A stretch of DNA of 64,000 nucleotides from Mesostigma viride (Eukaryota > Streptophyta > Mesostigmatophyceae > Mesostigmatales > Mesostigmataceae), in the NCBI GenBank assembly GCA_009746045.1, contig RPFO01000237.1, forward strand, positions 42,692-106,691. The letters are read 5' to 3'. Position numbers and translations under genes: made by a program. Below, piece after piece: positions 1 to 10,095 of this stretch (position 1 is its first letter; each line of letters opens with the position of its first letter). Below the pieces are notes generated by a model. The model had not been told where the DNA came from, did not search any database, and was given only the letters and a program-made list of their open reading frames with translations.

Positions 1-544
1 TAGTCCGGCCGTACAGGCACAGGAGGAGGTATCACAGCCCGGAGCCCAGCCTCCCATGCAGCAGGGTAGCTCGATCTGCAGGTCACCCAGGTGTGCTGGC
101 TAGTCCCGCCCGTGAGTCGTACAGACCATGTGCAGGCCGGAAATATGTTCATAGATAGCGAGCAGCAGCAGCACATGCAGGGATAATTTTTCAGTAGGAT
201 GGAACGGGTGGAGACAGGCCCGAGGCGGGAGTCTCCCAGGCCGGTCAGATCCATGCATGCCGAATGAGTGCATCCATCCCATGCACCGACGCAGCCCCAG
301 CAGCAATTGCAGCCGCAGCAATTGCAGCCGCCACAGTTGCAACCGCCGCAGCGGCGCCACAGTGGCGACCGCAGCTGAATGGTCAGCTTAGCCAGAACGC
401 GGCCTTTTATCATGCGCAACGGGCCCAACGATTAGATCGAGCACCCATGGTCAGTAAACGGACGCGGATATGCGGTCGCAGTAGTCCATCCCGATCGGAA
501 CCCGCTCGTCGTGTTTCGTTCAGCAGCCGGCGAGCCACACTCGA

Positions 545-656
545 AATGTCACAGAATATCACAGTTTTGTCACAAAAAATCACAAAGTGTCACATTTTGT
601 CACATCCACATCACAAAATGTCACGTGATATGTCACAAAATATCACAAAATGTCAC
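545..656. repeat. TGTCACAAAAT-type tandem repeat
   Basis: A short array of degenerate 10-12 bp units built on TCACAAAATG and TCACAGAATA, roughly nine copies. It sits in the leader part of the gypsy element. The AT-rich units contrast with the GC-rich surroundings. Confidence 0.8.
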
Positions 657-1289
657 ACCCCCCTTCCATGGATCCATGGGCACCTCACGTCCGTGGTCGA
701 CGGAGGAGGGGGAGGTCGAACTTCCCCCTCGCTATAGCTACGATGAGGATGCCGAGGAGCGCCCTGAGACGCGCCTGGGTCAGTCCCTTCCAGCGGCGGG
801 CCCCGCGCGTCCCAGCTAGCATGGCGCATGGCCCCAACCTGAACTCTGAGCCGGTTGGACCTCAACGATCCCGGCTCAACGAACACCCGACATCCGTTTG
901 GTTGCGGCGAGGCGCTGAGACATCGCGCAGCTGCAGCCGCGGGCTGCTGCCAGGGCCCCAATCACTGCCGGCGTCCTTTTACCGTCCGCCCTTTTGCGCT
1001 AAAGGAGGCCCAAGGGCGGCCACGGGCAATGCTCCGCCCATGCCCGATTTCAAAACCGTGCCGGCCCAAGTTGCACGCGGACATTGATCCCGCGCGAGAT
1101 CGATGAGTGGGAACGCATGGTGCTCAGGGCGGTCTATTGGGCATGGTGCGAGCATCACGATTGGGAGTTGGCAACCGATGTGCTAATTCCTTATCTAGTG
1201 GCGATGTGCATGGATCCCTCCGTTGTCGGCATCCTCCACTGTGAGAGCGTCGCGTCACGCACCTATACCCGCGCACGGTCGAGGAGCTG

Positions 1290-1650
1290 ATGGCCCGCAT
1301 CCGGCGCAAGTTGCATGGTGCCACCGGACTATATGCAAGCTCCACGAGCGCCTGCATGGCCTTTGGCAAGTTCCGTCAGGGCAGCACGCCGTTTCGCTTC
1401 CTCACCGAGTTTGAGGCGTACACTGCCTGGCTTCACGACACTGTCACATTGACTGTGACATCAGTGATGACCTGCATGGACCGAGTACAAGGCGCGGACG
1501 TTCATCGAGGCGCTGCAGCGGCTGCACCCGGACCTCTTGGATGAGGTGCTCAAGCACTACACTCAAGCACTACTGTATGCCGAGGTCCCATGGGAGGAGT
1601 GGGATGTGATAAAAATTCAGCAGTACCTGCAGCACAAGTCTCGGGTGTGA
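1290..1650 (+). pseudogene. gypsy gag fragment
   Basis: Residues FGKFRQGSTPFRFLTEFEAY followed, in another frame, by RTFIEALQRLHPDLLDEV resemble the helical capsid region of Ty3/gypsy gag (retrotrans_gag type). At least one frameshift near 1470 splits it, and a stop follows near 1650. About 200 bases downstream (near 1850-1890) a CGEVSHLKREC string looks like the second half of a CCHC zinc knuckle, its first CxxC lost to a small indel. The assignment rests on pattern memory and the matching pol downstream. Confidence 0.55.
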
Positions 1651-2124
1651 TCGCCCGCCGCCGTGCAGCATATATACACGGCGCTTCCCGCTCGCGGCAT
1701 GCACCCCGGCGCGTCCACTTCACCATGCACCGCGGACCATGAGGTCGCACAGGAGGACGCGTATGACTATGAGCTGCCAGCGGAGAGCAATTATGACCCT
1801 GCATGATTTCCAGGTCAACGCGATCGACCCGGCCACTTTCTGCTGCTTAATTTGCCGTGCGGCGAGGTTAGCCACCTCAAGCGCGAGTGCCCTCGCCTGC
1901 GCGCCCGCAGCAAGGATGAGGAGACGCATGTACCCCAGTTCTCCAGCCCCGCCTTCGGCAAACCGGTCCGGACCCTGCACAGCGGGGCGATCGGCCCCGT
2001 ATAACGCGGGAGCACGTGCAGCCATGCAAGCTGCACGATGCCCGCGCAGTATCAAACGCCTCGGGCCTCAGGTCCATCCTTCCAACGGCCGGGTGACCCG
2101 CGATCGCGGTGAACACTGAACAAG

Positions 2125-2553
2125 GTGCTAGCGCAGCAACGAGGCGCGGCCGATCTCGATTCGGACAGTGGGCGGCTGGATGCCCAGGGCATCACAGGCT
2201 ACTATGCCTACGGTGATGACGATGAGGAGGATCGAACCGGTGGAGGAGGGGGAAGAGCGGACCGGGCAGTCGAACGAGGCGGAGACGCCTGCAGCCGACG
2301 CGTGCAGCTAGCCCCGAGGAGTGCGGCCCACAGCTTGCTCCTCTTTCGAGGGGGTCTGGCAGTACGTGCCATGCAAACAGCCCTGGACCCCTTCAGTTCC
2401 TCAAGGACAAGACTGTCATGGACGTGCATGCAGTTCATGGTCGACACGGGCGCTTCCACGTCATTCATCAATGAGGCACTGGCCGGCGCGTCGGGCTGGC
2501 TACACCATACGGCCACACGCGACAGTGGTAAATGTGACTTACTCAGATGGTAG
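2125..2553 (+). pseudogene. gypsy aspartic protease fragment
   Basis: The reading frame contains VDTGASTSFINEALA, a textbook retropepsin active site (DTGAS) followed by the hydrophobic stretch that packs against it. The upstream part is acidic linker. The frame ends soon after the active site, so the flap and the C-terminal ILG-type motif are not in this frame. It lies between gag and the RT lead-in, the canonical Ty3/gypsy position. It contrasts with the copia elements here, whose protease-like domain follows integrase. Confidence 0.7.
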
Positions 2554-2594
2554 CAAGAACCCCTCGCCAGGTCTAGTCGACATCAACTTAGGCG

Positions 2595-2962
2595 GTGATT
2601 CAGGGCATCCCTGTGGAGCTTACCGCCACTGTCGCGCCGCTGGGCACAGCCGATATCATTATTGGCATTGACTGTCCAGATGGACCCTCAGGATGTCAAC
2701 ATCAGCAAAGCGTCGCGTGGTACGTGTGCCAGGTGTGGTTCCCTGATCGATTCCGGTTGGCGAATATCAGGCGCACCTGGGGTCCCACTGTGCACAACAT
2801 CACGCACGAGCGGGAATTTACCCAACCCCGCCAAGCCTCACAGATCCTCATGAGCATCAAGTCGTTGGAGGGCAAGTTGCGTCAGGGCAAGGAATACTAC
2901 ATGTATCGCCTCGATCTCGATGCCGTGAAGCTCATGCTCAATGAGATCGGTGTGGGCTTCAC
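2595..2962 (+). pseudogene. gypsy pol segment before reverse transcriptase
   Basis: An open frame runs from the protease to the insertion point of copia A. It includes QILMSIKSLEGKLRQGKEYY and ends in LNEIGVGFT. The frame continues at 39155 as PEETERYNAV, then a TAA stop, then LAARAKLFDESKQEF, and on to the RT start. This continuity defines the insertion exactly. Confidence 0.65.
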
Positions 2963-3435
2963 AGTTAGTCTCCATGCTTTGCTGTAGACTAAGTCTCAAA
3001 GGCATTGTGAATACAACGTATGAATAAGCCTTGTAAACCTACGTTGGTATGTGAATATAAATACCACGTGGGCTATGCAGATAGGAATGCTAGTCGAGTC
3101 GCATACGTTTCCCTAGATAGGTACTTTGGGTACTGAGGTACGTGACAGATGTCAGTACCCAGTATACGTAGTGTCCTGTCATTGGACGGTACTAGAGTAT
3201 CCTAGATAGGGACCGTACTGCAGCGTGCATTGATCTGTGATCGCACGATGCAGTGACTAGACAGCTACCTGTCATCGTGCGGCCTCGGGCCAACGGTCTG
3301 CACCCAACGGTCACTGGCGGCGCAGCCAGTGAGAGGAACGTTGATAAAGGGTAAACCTATTTTCTAATGAACCAAGCAATTCATTGCTCACAGCGTTCAG
3401 TGTTCTCAAGCAACATATCCCACCGCATTCTAACT
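2963..3435 (+). repeat. Copia A 5' LTR
   Basis: It starts AGTTAG and ends CTAACT, a perfect 6-bp inverted terminal repeat that replaces the usual TG...CA. A TATA-like box (AATATAAATA) lies near 3054, a plausible promoter for transcription into gag. Only one base differs from the 3' copy that I can see (near 3415, T versus C), so the element looks recent. Confidence 0.9.
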
Positions 3436-3453
3436 TGAATTTTATTTGCTACC

Positions 3454-3780
3454 ATGGCTATCACGAACAAGAATGTCGCTAAGAAGCTTAACTTCAACGA
3501 GGATGATGATGGGCAGGATCGGCGGATGCCCAAAGACAACAATCAGAAGCCGGCTGGCGATGCGGCCATTTCAAAGAAAAAGAAGAAAAACAAAAAGAAT
3601 AACAATGCTCGCCAGGACGAGGGGACGGCGGCTGCAAGGCCGACCGACCTACCCCCCTCCCCTGAGAAGCCGGAGGACGAGACGGCTCCCCCCGGGGGAC
3701 CGGCTTACCCTCGACTCCGGCGGCTGCGACAGCCGCAACCACGGCTGGAGCAGCCATGGCTGCGGAGCCCTCGGCGGTAA
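3454..3780 (+). CDS. Copia A first ORF (basic/Pro-rich gag leader)
   Basis: This 108-residue frame opens 18 bases after the 5' LTR with MAITNKNVAKKLNF. It is rich in Lys, Asn and Asp, with a KKKKKNKKNNN stretch around residues 48-58, then Pro/Gly-rich sequence. No domain is recognised. Its position makes it the first translated part of the element. The next ORF (3985) is in another frame, so either frameshifts separate parts of one gag or this is a small independent protein. Confidence 0.5.
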   Translation: MAITNKNVAKKLNFNEDDDGQDRRMPKDNNQKPAGDAAISKKKKKNKKNNNARQDEGTAAARPTDLPPSPEKPEDETAPPGGPAYPRLRRLRQPQPRLEQPWLRSPRR

Positions 3781-3984
3781 ACCCCGCTGAGGCTCCCCAG
3801 TTCGGCCCTCCGTTGCCGACTATTCGGGAGCTCATGCCCCGTCAGACGGCTTCGGTGGCGCCGGACGGGGCGATCACGTTTCGCCCCGCCCACATCTGAT
3901 CTTCGTGTTCCCTTCGCTCAGGGACACAATCACATTGAGCTTCAGCTTGGGCGACCATCGTCCCTTCTTCGCAAGAAGAAGGAC

Positions 3985-5142
3985 ATGGAAAGCATTAAGC
4001 TCGCACGGGTGGTGCGTAGACCCGTGGAGCCCATCGGAGGACAACAAATGTCCGATGATGAGGTCTCCGACACTGCCAGTCTCCCCGACGGGGAGACTGA
4101 GATAACTCTTACCCCAGCGCTCCTGGCGGTCGAGCAGGCCGCGCTGGTGGCTAATGAAGAACGCCGAGCGAGGCAGCGAGACCGGGAGGTCCGTCGAGAG
4201 ACGGCTTTTCGGCTCGCCGCTAATAAGCGGCAGGAATATGAGGAGGAGGCCGCCCGTCGTCTGGCCACCCACCAGGCGATGGCGGCGGCGTACCGCGAGG
4301 CGACTCAGCGGCTACGTGACCTCCTCACCAATGCTGATTATCCGATGGAATACTCGGATGGTCAAGACCTGGCCGAGCTTGCTCGGTCAGCCCATTTTAA
4401 AGCTATGTCCTCCCTAACCCAAGCCAGGGTAACGGAGGCCATCTTGGCCAAGCATGGGGTGGTAGCTGAAGCTGCCCCCCCGCTGGAAACCACCATTGAA
4501 GAAATCCTCACCTCCCCAACCCTTGCAGTTCAAGGAGGGTCTTTTGGTCTTGGCCCAGGGGAAGGGCAAGGCCCAAGAGTTCAATGTCAAGGAGGCCATG
4601 ATCATGGGCAACCCCTCCCTGACATCCCTACGGATGAGGCGGCCTTTCAGGCTGCCCTCCGCGAACATGAGGTACGCAAGGAGATGAAAAGGCTCCTCAA
4701 GGAGGAGGCAGCGAGGAGACAGGCGGCAGACACCCCTGCCCCCCCTCCACCGCTGGGGCTGGACCCAGTGGGGTCCCCGGACCCCCCGGGCTCCCCCCGG
4801 GCCACCACGGCCCCCCTCCCCCTCCCCCACCACCCCAGGTTCGCCCTGTGGGTTGGGGCCCCCTCCCCAACCAGGGGGGTGGCCAGGACCCCAGGAGGCC
4901 CTGGGGGGAGGTCAGAGGTGCCCAGGGCACCCACCCAACCTGCTGAGGCCCCCCCAAGGACGGGGGATATCCTGGAACAGCTCGCCATTCTCCAGGCTCA
5001 GCTGGCCTCGTTGCAAGACCAGCAGTTAACAGCTAACCAGCTGCAAACTGTCGAGGGCCTGCGCGCCCTGATGTCGCGGTATGAGCGGGGGACCATCAAC
5101 CTGGACCCCACCCGCCTCAACAGGCAACCGACGTCTTCTTGA
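3985..5142 (+). CDS. Copia A gag N-terminal region, coiled coil
   Basis: A 385-residue frame. Residues about 40-120 are highly charged and helical (ERRARQRDREVRRETAF), consistent with a coiled coil. A second charged helix lies near residues 215-245, then a Pro/Gly-rich linker. The copia C gag has the same layout (charged helices, then Pro/Gln-rich linker, then capsid-like domain), which supports reading this as the N-terminal gag arm. It overlaps the start of the capsid-like frame at 5139 by 4 bases. Confidence 0.65.
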   Translation: MESIKLARVVRRPVEPIGGQQMSDDEVSDTASLPDGETEITLTPALLAVEQAALVANEERRARQRDREVRRETAFRLAANKRQEYEEEAARRLATHQAMAAAYREATQRLRDLLTNADYPMEYSDGQDLAELARSAHFKAMSSLTQARVTEAILAKHGVVAEAAPPLETTIEEILTSPTLAVQGGSFGLGPGEGQGPRVQCQGGHDHGQPLPDIPTDEAAFQAALREHEVRKEMKRLLKEEAARRQAADTPAPPPPLGLDPVGSPDPPGSPRATTAPLPLPHHPRFALWVGAPSPTRGVARTPGGPGGRSEVPRAPTQPAEAPPRTGDILEQLAILQAQLASLQDQQLTANQLQTVEGLRALMSRYERGTINLDPTRLNRQPTSS

Positions 5143-5700
5143 GGGCCAACCCCCCTCTCACAGGTGTGTTTAACCCTCATAAAAAGGAATCCAAAATCAA
5201 TATTGCTGGCTTGCCTGAGGGTCACACTGTTGAACAAGCTAAACAATTTGTCTTTGCTCTGGAGTATGGGATGGAAGGCCTAAACCTTAGACATCAGTTT
5301 AAGGCTCTCAGGGCCTCATCCACATTCCATCAATCATCTCCTGCAATTAGAGCATTGATTCAAACCTATCAGGAACGCACCCTGACACCTGAAGCAGCCA
5401 TTGAACAGTGGCCTACCTTTATCACTGATCTGAAACAGCTAGTGCTTACCAATAACCACATGGAAGCAGTAGAACGTTTCAACTGGCTTGCTGCATATAA
5501 GGTGAACAAGAATAACCTCTCTGGGGATGCAAAAACATACAGGGTAATGATTGAGAGAAAGACCTTGAGCTTCTCAAGCTCCAACCAAGGTATCTCATCC
5601 ACACCTGGCTAACAAAAGCTAATTTGCAACCTTCTGTCCTGGCTACCCTGCTTACAGGCCTCAAGTCCCTCTGGGACAACTTCAGAGCTGCCATGCTCTA
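5139..5700 (+). CDS. Copia A gag capsid-like domain
   Basis: From 5139 the frame encodes a helical domain (LPEGHTVEQAKQFVFALEYG; later VERFNWLAAYKVNKNNL). It aligns by eye with the copia C gag (LAEGYVQEDALEFLF; LKGFTWLASYKVNKSDY). A frameshift near 5580, after FSSSNQ, moves the continuation (LATLLTGLKSLWDNFRAAML) to the frame that starts about 5624. This would be the structural particle protein. Confidence 0.7.
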
Positions 5701-6515
5701 TATCGAGGAGGCAGTGGACCCCCTGGGTACTGGCAACCCCCAGGCCCAGGACCCCAAGGTCCAGGGTGTCCAAGGCCACAAGCGCAAGGGGGGCCAGCCA
5801 GGGGGGGCACCCAAGACCCACAAGTCCTCCCACCAAGGGGGCAGTGGCTCTCAGGGGCGTGGCAACACGTGGCACCGTGTGCCCCTGCATGGCAACCCCA
5901 ACAACAACAACAACAATAACAACAGGTCCCAGCAGGGCAACAACAACAACAGGTCCCAACAGGGCCAAAACAACAACAACAACAGGTCCCAGCAGGGCAA
6001 CAACAACCGGTCCCAGCAGGGACAAAACAACAACAACAACAAAACAACCAGCCTGGCAACCCTGGGGGGTCCATAAGGTGCCTGAGGTGCTTCCAACGAG
6101 GGCACGCCGGCACAACTGCCCCAACAACGACTCCCTGGCCAACGGGGTGGATCTCTGCCCGGGCTGCTGGCACGCACGTCATCCCCTGGGGCCTCCAGGC
6201 AGCCGTTGCAACAGGCCTCGCTACCCAAATCAATGTGAGTTCACTCACCTTATGTACTCTGAGGATGATGATCTCATTACCATTGGGGATGGCAACCAGG
6301 GCATAATTGATTTTGAGGCAGCAACCTTACTGTCCTCCCAACACCCTGTTCTGGAACCTTACATAAAAGCACTAACCCCTACTGTTGACAACTCCATAGA
6401 TATCAAGGAGCTTGCTCATCAGCTGCACCTAGCCATGGGTCATGAAACAGTGGCTGAGGAACTGGCCAACGGCTGGGGGGTAGTAGCATGGGAAAACAAC
6501 TCAGGAATGCAGTAA
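5700..6515 (+). CDS. Copia A gag tail: Asn/Gln repeats, zinc motifs, HHCC domain
   Basis: An Asn-Gln-rich tract encoded by AAC repeats (5900-6050) is followed by RCLRCFQRGHAG, the first part of a CX2CX4HX4C nucleic-acid-binding knuckle. A frameshift near 6105 breaks it, and NCPNND supplies the last Cys. A second Cys/His motif follows (LCPGCWHARHPLG...RC). Near 6415 comes LAHQLHLAMGHETVAEELAN, the H-H half of the zinc-binding gag-pre-integrase domain; its Cys pair (HCQEC) lies in the next frame at 6530. Confidence 0.7.
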   Translation: MSRRQWTPWVLATPRPRTPRSRVSKATSARGASQGGHPRPTSPPTKGAVALRGVATRGTVCPCMATPTTTTTITTGPSRATTTTGPNRAKTTTTTGPSRATTTGPSRDKTTTTTKQPAWQPWGVHKVPEVLPTRARRHNCPNNDSLANGVDLCPGCWHARHPLGPPGSRCNRPRYPNQCEFTHLMYSEDDDLITIGDGNQGIIDFEAATLLSSQHPVLEPYIKALTPTVDNSIDIKELAHQLHLAMGHETVAEELANGWGVVAWENNSGMQ

Positions 6516-8926
6516 AACTGGCTAGACAACACTGTCAAGAATGTCAGTTCAATAGCCCCAAACCTCAAAAATGGCATACTGCAACTCCTTCCACCAATAG
6601 GGGCATGATAGTGGGGGATGTGATGCACATCAACAAAGATGTCCAACCCTACCTGATCCTAAAAGACTCATGGTCCAGGTTCACAGTCATGGAACCCTTA
6701 CCTGGCATGTCTGCAGGGCAGCTACGTGTTGCACTCATGATTGCTTTACCCAGATTCTACCCAGTTGACAGAATTTTGCTTGATCAACAATTTTCTTGTC
6801 TGACTGACCTGGAAGGGTGTGAAGCAATAGAGATTGCTGGGCTGGAAGATCATGAGGGTCAGGGGGTCATTGAAAGAACCATCAGATCTGTCAAAACCCT
6901 ACTAGCCAAAAATCCTTCCAAGGATGCTACTTCAGGGGTCTATTGTGACAGGGCACTCTGGTGTCATGAAATGTGCACAACCCTAAACATGAGACCTGTC
7001 TTGCATGCCAAGTGGGGTGAAGTAATCCCAGCAGGCCTGCAGGCAGGTGTATATCCCCCAGAGGTGATAGCACTGTACAACACTGCACGTGCACAAACCT
7101 CAGCAAAACTGGCAGAAAAAGATAAAACCCATTCCAGGCCAGTATTCCAAAAAGGTGATCAAGTTCTCTATTACAAGGAAAACAGCTTTGGTAAGGTTGG
7201 AACTTGGCTAGGTCCAGTTACCATCCGTGGATTTACCAAAAACAGCAAGACCGTGGAGGTCAAGCACAATATCAATGGGAAGCGTCACAGGGTGAGCTGT
7301 CATAGAATTAAGAAGTATTATTCTCCCATGGCAGACGTGCCTGGGGAAGAGTCTTTAAGCATGGACTCACTACTTCTATCTGGCAACTCCAGCATGCCCA
7401 GCAGTAGCTCTGAGCCACCAATTACTGCTGTTGACAGCACCACAGCACCCTCTGTGAACCCTTCCACCCTCAGTGAAGCCAGGCCCACTTCACAACCTGG
7501 GGATTGCTTAACCAGGCACGAGGTAGCTGGGTTGGAAGCATTAGCTCAGCCCCAAGGCACCAAATTGTCTGCCAACCCTCCCGCTCTGAGGTCAAGATTG
7601 GCAGTCGCCTTGCAAGCATTACACAGGTCACATAAGCAACAAGCTGCTGTGGCCGAAGGGTTGGCAAAAGTCTCAGCTGTGTGCACTAGTCAGGACCCCT
7701 GGACCCTGGCAATAGACACTCAGGCACAGGTCAGTGTGATCAGTGCACAAGCCATCCCTGGTCTTGAGATTGCACCTTCATTTTGGGCACGGGTGCAGGA
7801 TTTCTCAGGCCAAAGCTCACTGGATGTAGTGGGACAAGTGATGCTCCCTATACTTGGTATTCAGACACCCTTCCAGGTGGTGGAGGGGTACTCTGGTAAC
7901 ACCTTGTTGGGGGAACCTTTTGTATCCTATCCTGGGGTGCTTATCTCAGCTAATGAGCTCAGTGTCACAGGGGTGGGTGCAGTTCCTCTGGACCACTTTA
8001 AAATCCCTCTCTCCAGTATTGTCCCTGGTATGGATGCTGTCATCAAGGCAGTCAACACTCAGTATGCACCAGGGGAGATCCCTGATCTGGACAAGTTAGT
8101 GCACAGCCAGTTCCTCCATCCCTCAGCCTTTGGGCTGGGTAAGTGGGACATAGCCATGCACTCACCCCACCAAATCTCCCACGTCATACAAGAATGCAAA
8201 ACACAAAAAGGGTTTACCAAGTGGCTGATGGCCATTGTCCACCAAGCCAGGCAGGAATGGGTCCTGCCCAACCCCAAAAACCCTCAATACAAACCTCCTG
8301 TCACCCCTTCATGGGACGTGCCAGAGGGAGCCAAAAAGCTCAGATTAAAATTTGTTCTCAAACAAAAACCACAAAAAGTGGGCTCCCCAATCTTCCATGC
8401 CAGACCATGTGTCACAGAATTAAAGGGGACATCCACACTGCCAAAAGGGGAAACCTACACACCTGGGCTGCAACAAACCTCACTCAGGATCATGCTCTCC
8501 CTATTCCTCCACAACCTCAATGCAGGCCAAGACTATGTCTGCAAAGCCACTGATATTAAAAGGGCCTTCCTCAGGGGGGACCCAGAAAAGGCTGAATCTG
8601 TGTGGAAAGGGAAGGTGTACGTGGTAGACACCCCAGCTGTGTGGAAACCTTACATTGATGAGCCCCACCTTATCATCAACATTGGGGTGGAAGGGCTTGT
8701 CAGTGCCCCAAAATTTTCAGAGACTCAGCAGAGGAAGTATTCAAAAAGCTCAAGGCCACGTATGATGACCTGGACCCATGCTTTTTTGTTGTACCCACCC
8801 CCTCTGGACTGCTGTTCTTTGTGTGGCATGGAGATGACCAACTCATTTGTGGGCCTAGAGCTGAGGTGGAAACCTTTATTCAGCAGGTCCAGGAATCATA
8901 TGAGATTGGCAAACAGGTGGAATTGA
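6488..8926 (+). CDS. Copia A pol: integrase, protease-like domain, RT start
   Basis: An 812-residue frame. Integrase comes first: HCQEC at residues 15-19, catalytic Asp44 (VGDVMHI), Asp99 (LLDQQF) and Glu129 (GQGVIER), a D-E gap of 29 residues. The protease-like domain follows near residue 406 (LAIDTQAQVSVISAQ), with a later ALLGEPF-type string (TLLGEPFVSYPG). RT begins near residue 600, and CKATDIKRAFLRG near residue 685 carries the first catalytic Asp. The true frame is lost near 8715 (AAAATTTT run) and continues at 8720-9304. It inserts and copies the element; host-encoded partners cannot be seen. Confidence 0.85.
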   Translation: MGKQLRNAVKLARQHCQECQFNSPKPQKWHTATPSTNRGMIVGDVMHINKDVQPYLILKDSWSRFTVMEPLPGMSAGQLRVALMIALPRFYPVDRILLDQQFSCLTDLEGCEAIEIAGLEDHEGQGVIERTIRSVKTLLAKNPSKDATSGVYCDRALWCHEMCTTLNMRPVLHAKWGEVIPAGLQAGVYPPEVIALYNTARAQTSAKLAEKDKTHSRPVFQKGDQVLYYKENSFGKVGTWLGPVTIRGFTKNSKTVEVKHNINGKRHRVSCHRIKKYYSPMADVPGEESLSMDSLLLSGNSSMPSSSSEPPITAVDSTTAPSVNPSTLSEARPTSQPGDCLTRHEVAGLEALAQPQGTKLSANPPALRSRLAVALQALHRSHKQQAAVAEGLAKVSAVCTSQDPWTLAIDTQAQVSVISAQAIPGLEIAPSFWARVQDFSGQSSLDVVGQVMLPILGIQTPFQVVEGYSGNTLLGEPFVSYPGVLISANELSVTGVGAVPLDHFKIPLSSIVPGMDAVIKAVNTQYAPGEIPDLDKLVHSQFLHPSAFGLGKWDIAMHSPHQISHVIQECKTQKGFTKWLMAIVHQARQEWVLPNPKNPQYKPPVTPSWDVPEGAKKLRLKFVLKQKPQKVGSPIFHARPCVTELKGTSTLPKGETYTPGLQQTSLRIMLSLFLHNLNAGQDYVCKATDIKRAFLRGDPEKAESVWKGKVYVVDTPAVWKPYIDEPHLIINIGVEGLVSAPKFSETQQRKYSKSSRPRMMTWTHAFLLYPPPLDCCSLCGMEMTNSFVGLELRWKPLFSRSRNHMRLANRWN

Positions 8927-9304
8927 GCACAACCCCCATCCAGTTCTGTGGCATCATGTTGCAGCTGCATAGGCAGCCAGATCAGTGGGTCTGCTCTCTC
9001 TCCCCTCCTGCAGAATATATCCAAGATTGTCTAGATCTGCTGCAGGACAACTACCTCCCCTTACACATGTGTGCCACTGTTCAGGGCAAACTGGGGTGGT
9101 GGTCAGCCATCTGTGGGGCTCCCTTAGCTGTCATCAGCAGGGTCACCCATGATGTTCTAGTCAAGATAAAATGCAGTCACATCAGGAAGTTGGTCAATGA
9201 CTGTCCCCCCCTCATCCTCCATGGCCTGAATCTGATGGAAGACATCCACATCCAATGTGTCATGGACAGCTCCATGGAGAGCAGAACAATCAATCAGATG
9301 GGGG
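8720..9304 (+). CDS. Copia A RT C-terminal part and RNase H start
   Basis: It continues pol in another frame. FVWHGDDQLI (about 8817-8846) is the RT catalytic motif with HGDD where most copia elements have YVDD. KLGWWSAICGAPLAVISRV is the thumb/connection. CVMDSSMESR near 9257 supplies the first RNase H Asp. The frame is interrupted at 9304 by copia B and resumes at 27002. Confidence 0.85.
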
Positions 9305-10001
9305 AGTTAACGCCAAGCGCATTGGCGTGATCCTGATTCGGCATATCTCTGCGATTCCAGCGGCACCGGAACGAGTTCATTCCGACAAGTATCAAGAAGT
9401 TATGGCGTTCCGACTTCCCGGTCGCGCGCGAGCGCGAGCCGGCTGTTCTTCTAAGTCGGACGTGAATATTTGCCGACGGCATATGGGGTCGACAGTAATT
9501 CCTGGGCTGACAGGAATTAGGTGCTGTACCTACGACGGTATTGGATTAATACGTCGTACGCAGGAAATAGGAACCTTAACCTGTGGTCTGTTGGTACCGC
9601 AGGCTTAGTCCTGGACTTCTAGGTGCAGATGCAATAGTCACTGTGGACTGCGCTCTGTGGTCACTGCGCCTGTATGGCAGACCTACTGTATAGGAACTGG
9701 GCGCTGTACAGGTAGTGAATACTGTACCGGGGGTGTTATTACTGAGCAGGCCTCCTAGGCTGCTCAGGACTAGCAAGCACAGTGCACAAGTATATATAAA
9801 GAATAGGCTAGTGCCAATTGGGCATCTCTTGCTAGCCCGCCTCACGTGTGTTGCCTTGACTTGGCAAACGCGTGTACAAGCCTCAAGTGTGTGAGCGCTG
9901 TAACATTATCCAATTTTAACAAAGCTCCATTTCCAACCATATTCACACATTGCTGCATTGCAACCATATCCTTCACATTGCGTTTGCTAAGAACGTTAAC
10001 T
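9305..10001 (+). repeat. Copia B 5' LTR
   Basis: It has AGTTAAC...GTTAACT termini and a TATA-like ATATATAAAG near 9792. Compared with the 3' copy I see three substitutions and four small indels. Confidence 0.9.
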
Positions 10002-10095
10002 CAAATTACAACCCAGTCTCAACGGAACGGCCAGGAGGGTCGTTGCTGGTTGCGGCGTGCAGCGTTGACGACGCGAGGAGCTCGTCCGGTGGTGA

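Larger units (their letters stand above)
1..2962 (+). mobile_element. Decayed Ty3/gypsy-type LTR retrotransposon, 5' part
   Basis: Plus-strand gag, protease and pre-RT remnants lie in shifting frames. The element stops at 2962, where copia A inserted, and resumes at 39155. Reading across the insertion restores a continuous gypsy frame from residues LNEIGVGFT to PEETERYNAV, and the 5-bp TTCAC occurs on both sides. No gypsy LTR is recognised at the left, so the element probably starts outside the window. The stretch 1-1080 has only short, overlapping ORFs with Ala- and Pro-rich composition; it may be gag leader but I recognise no domain in it. Confidence 0.75.
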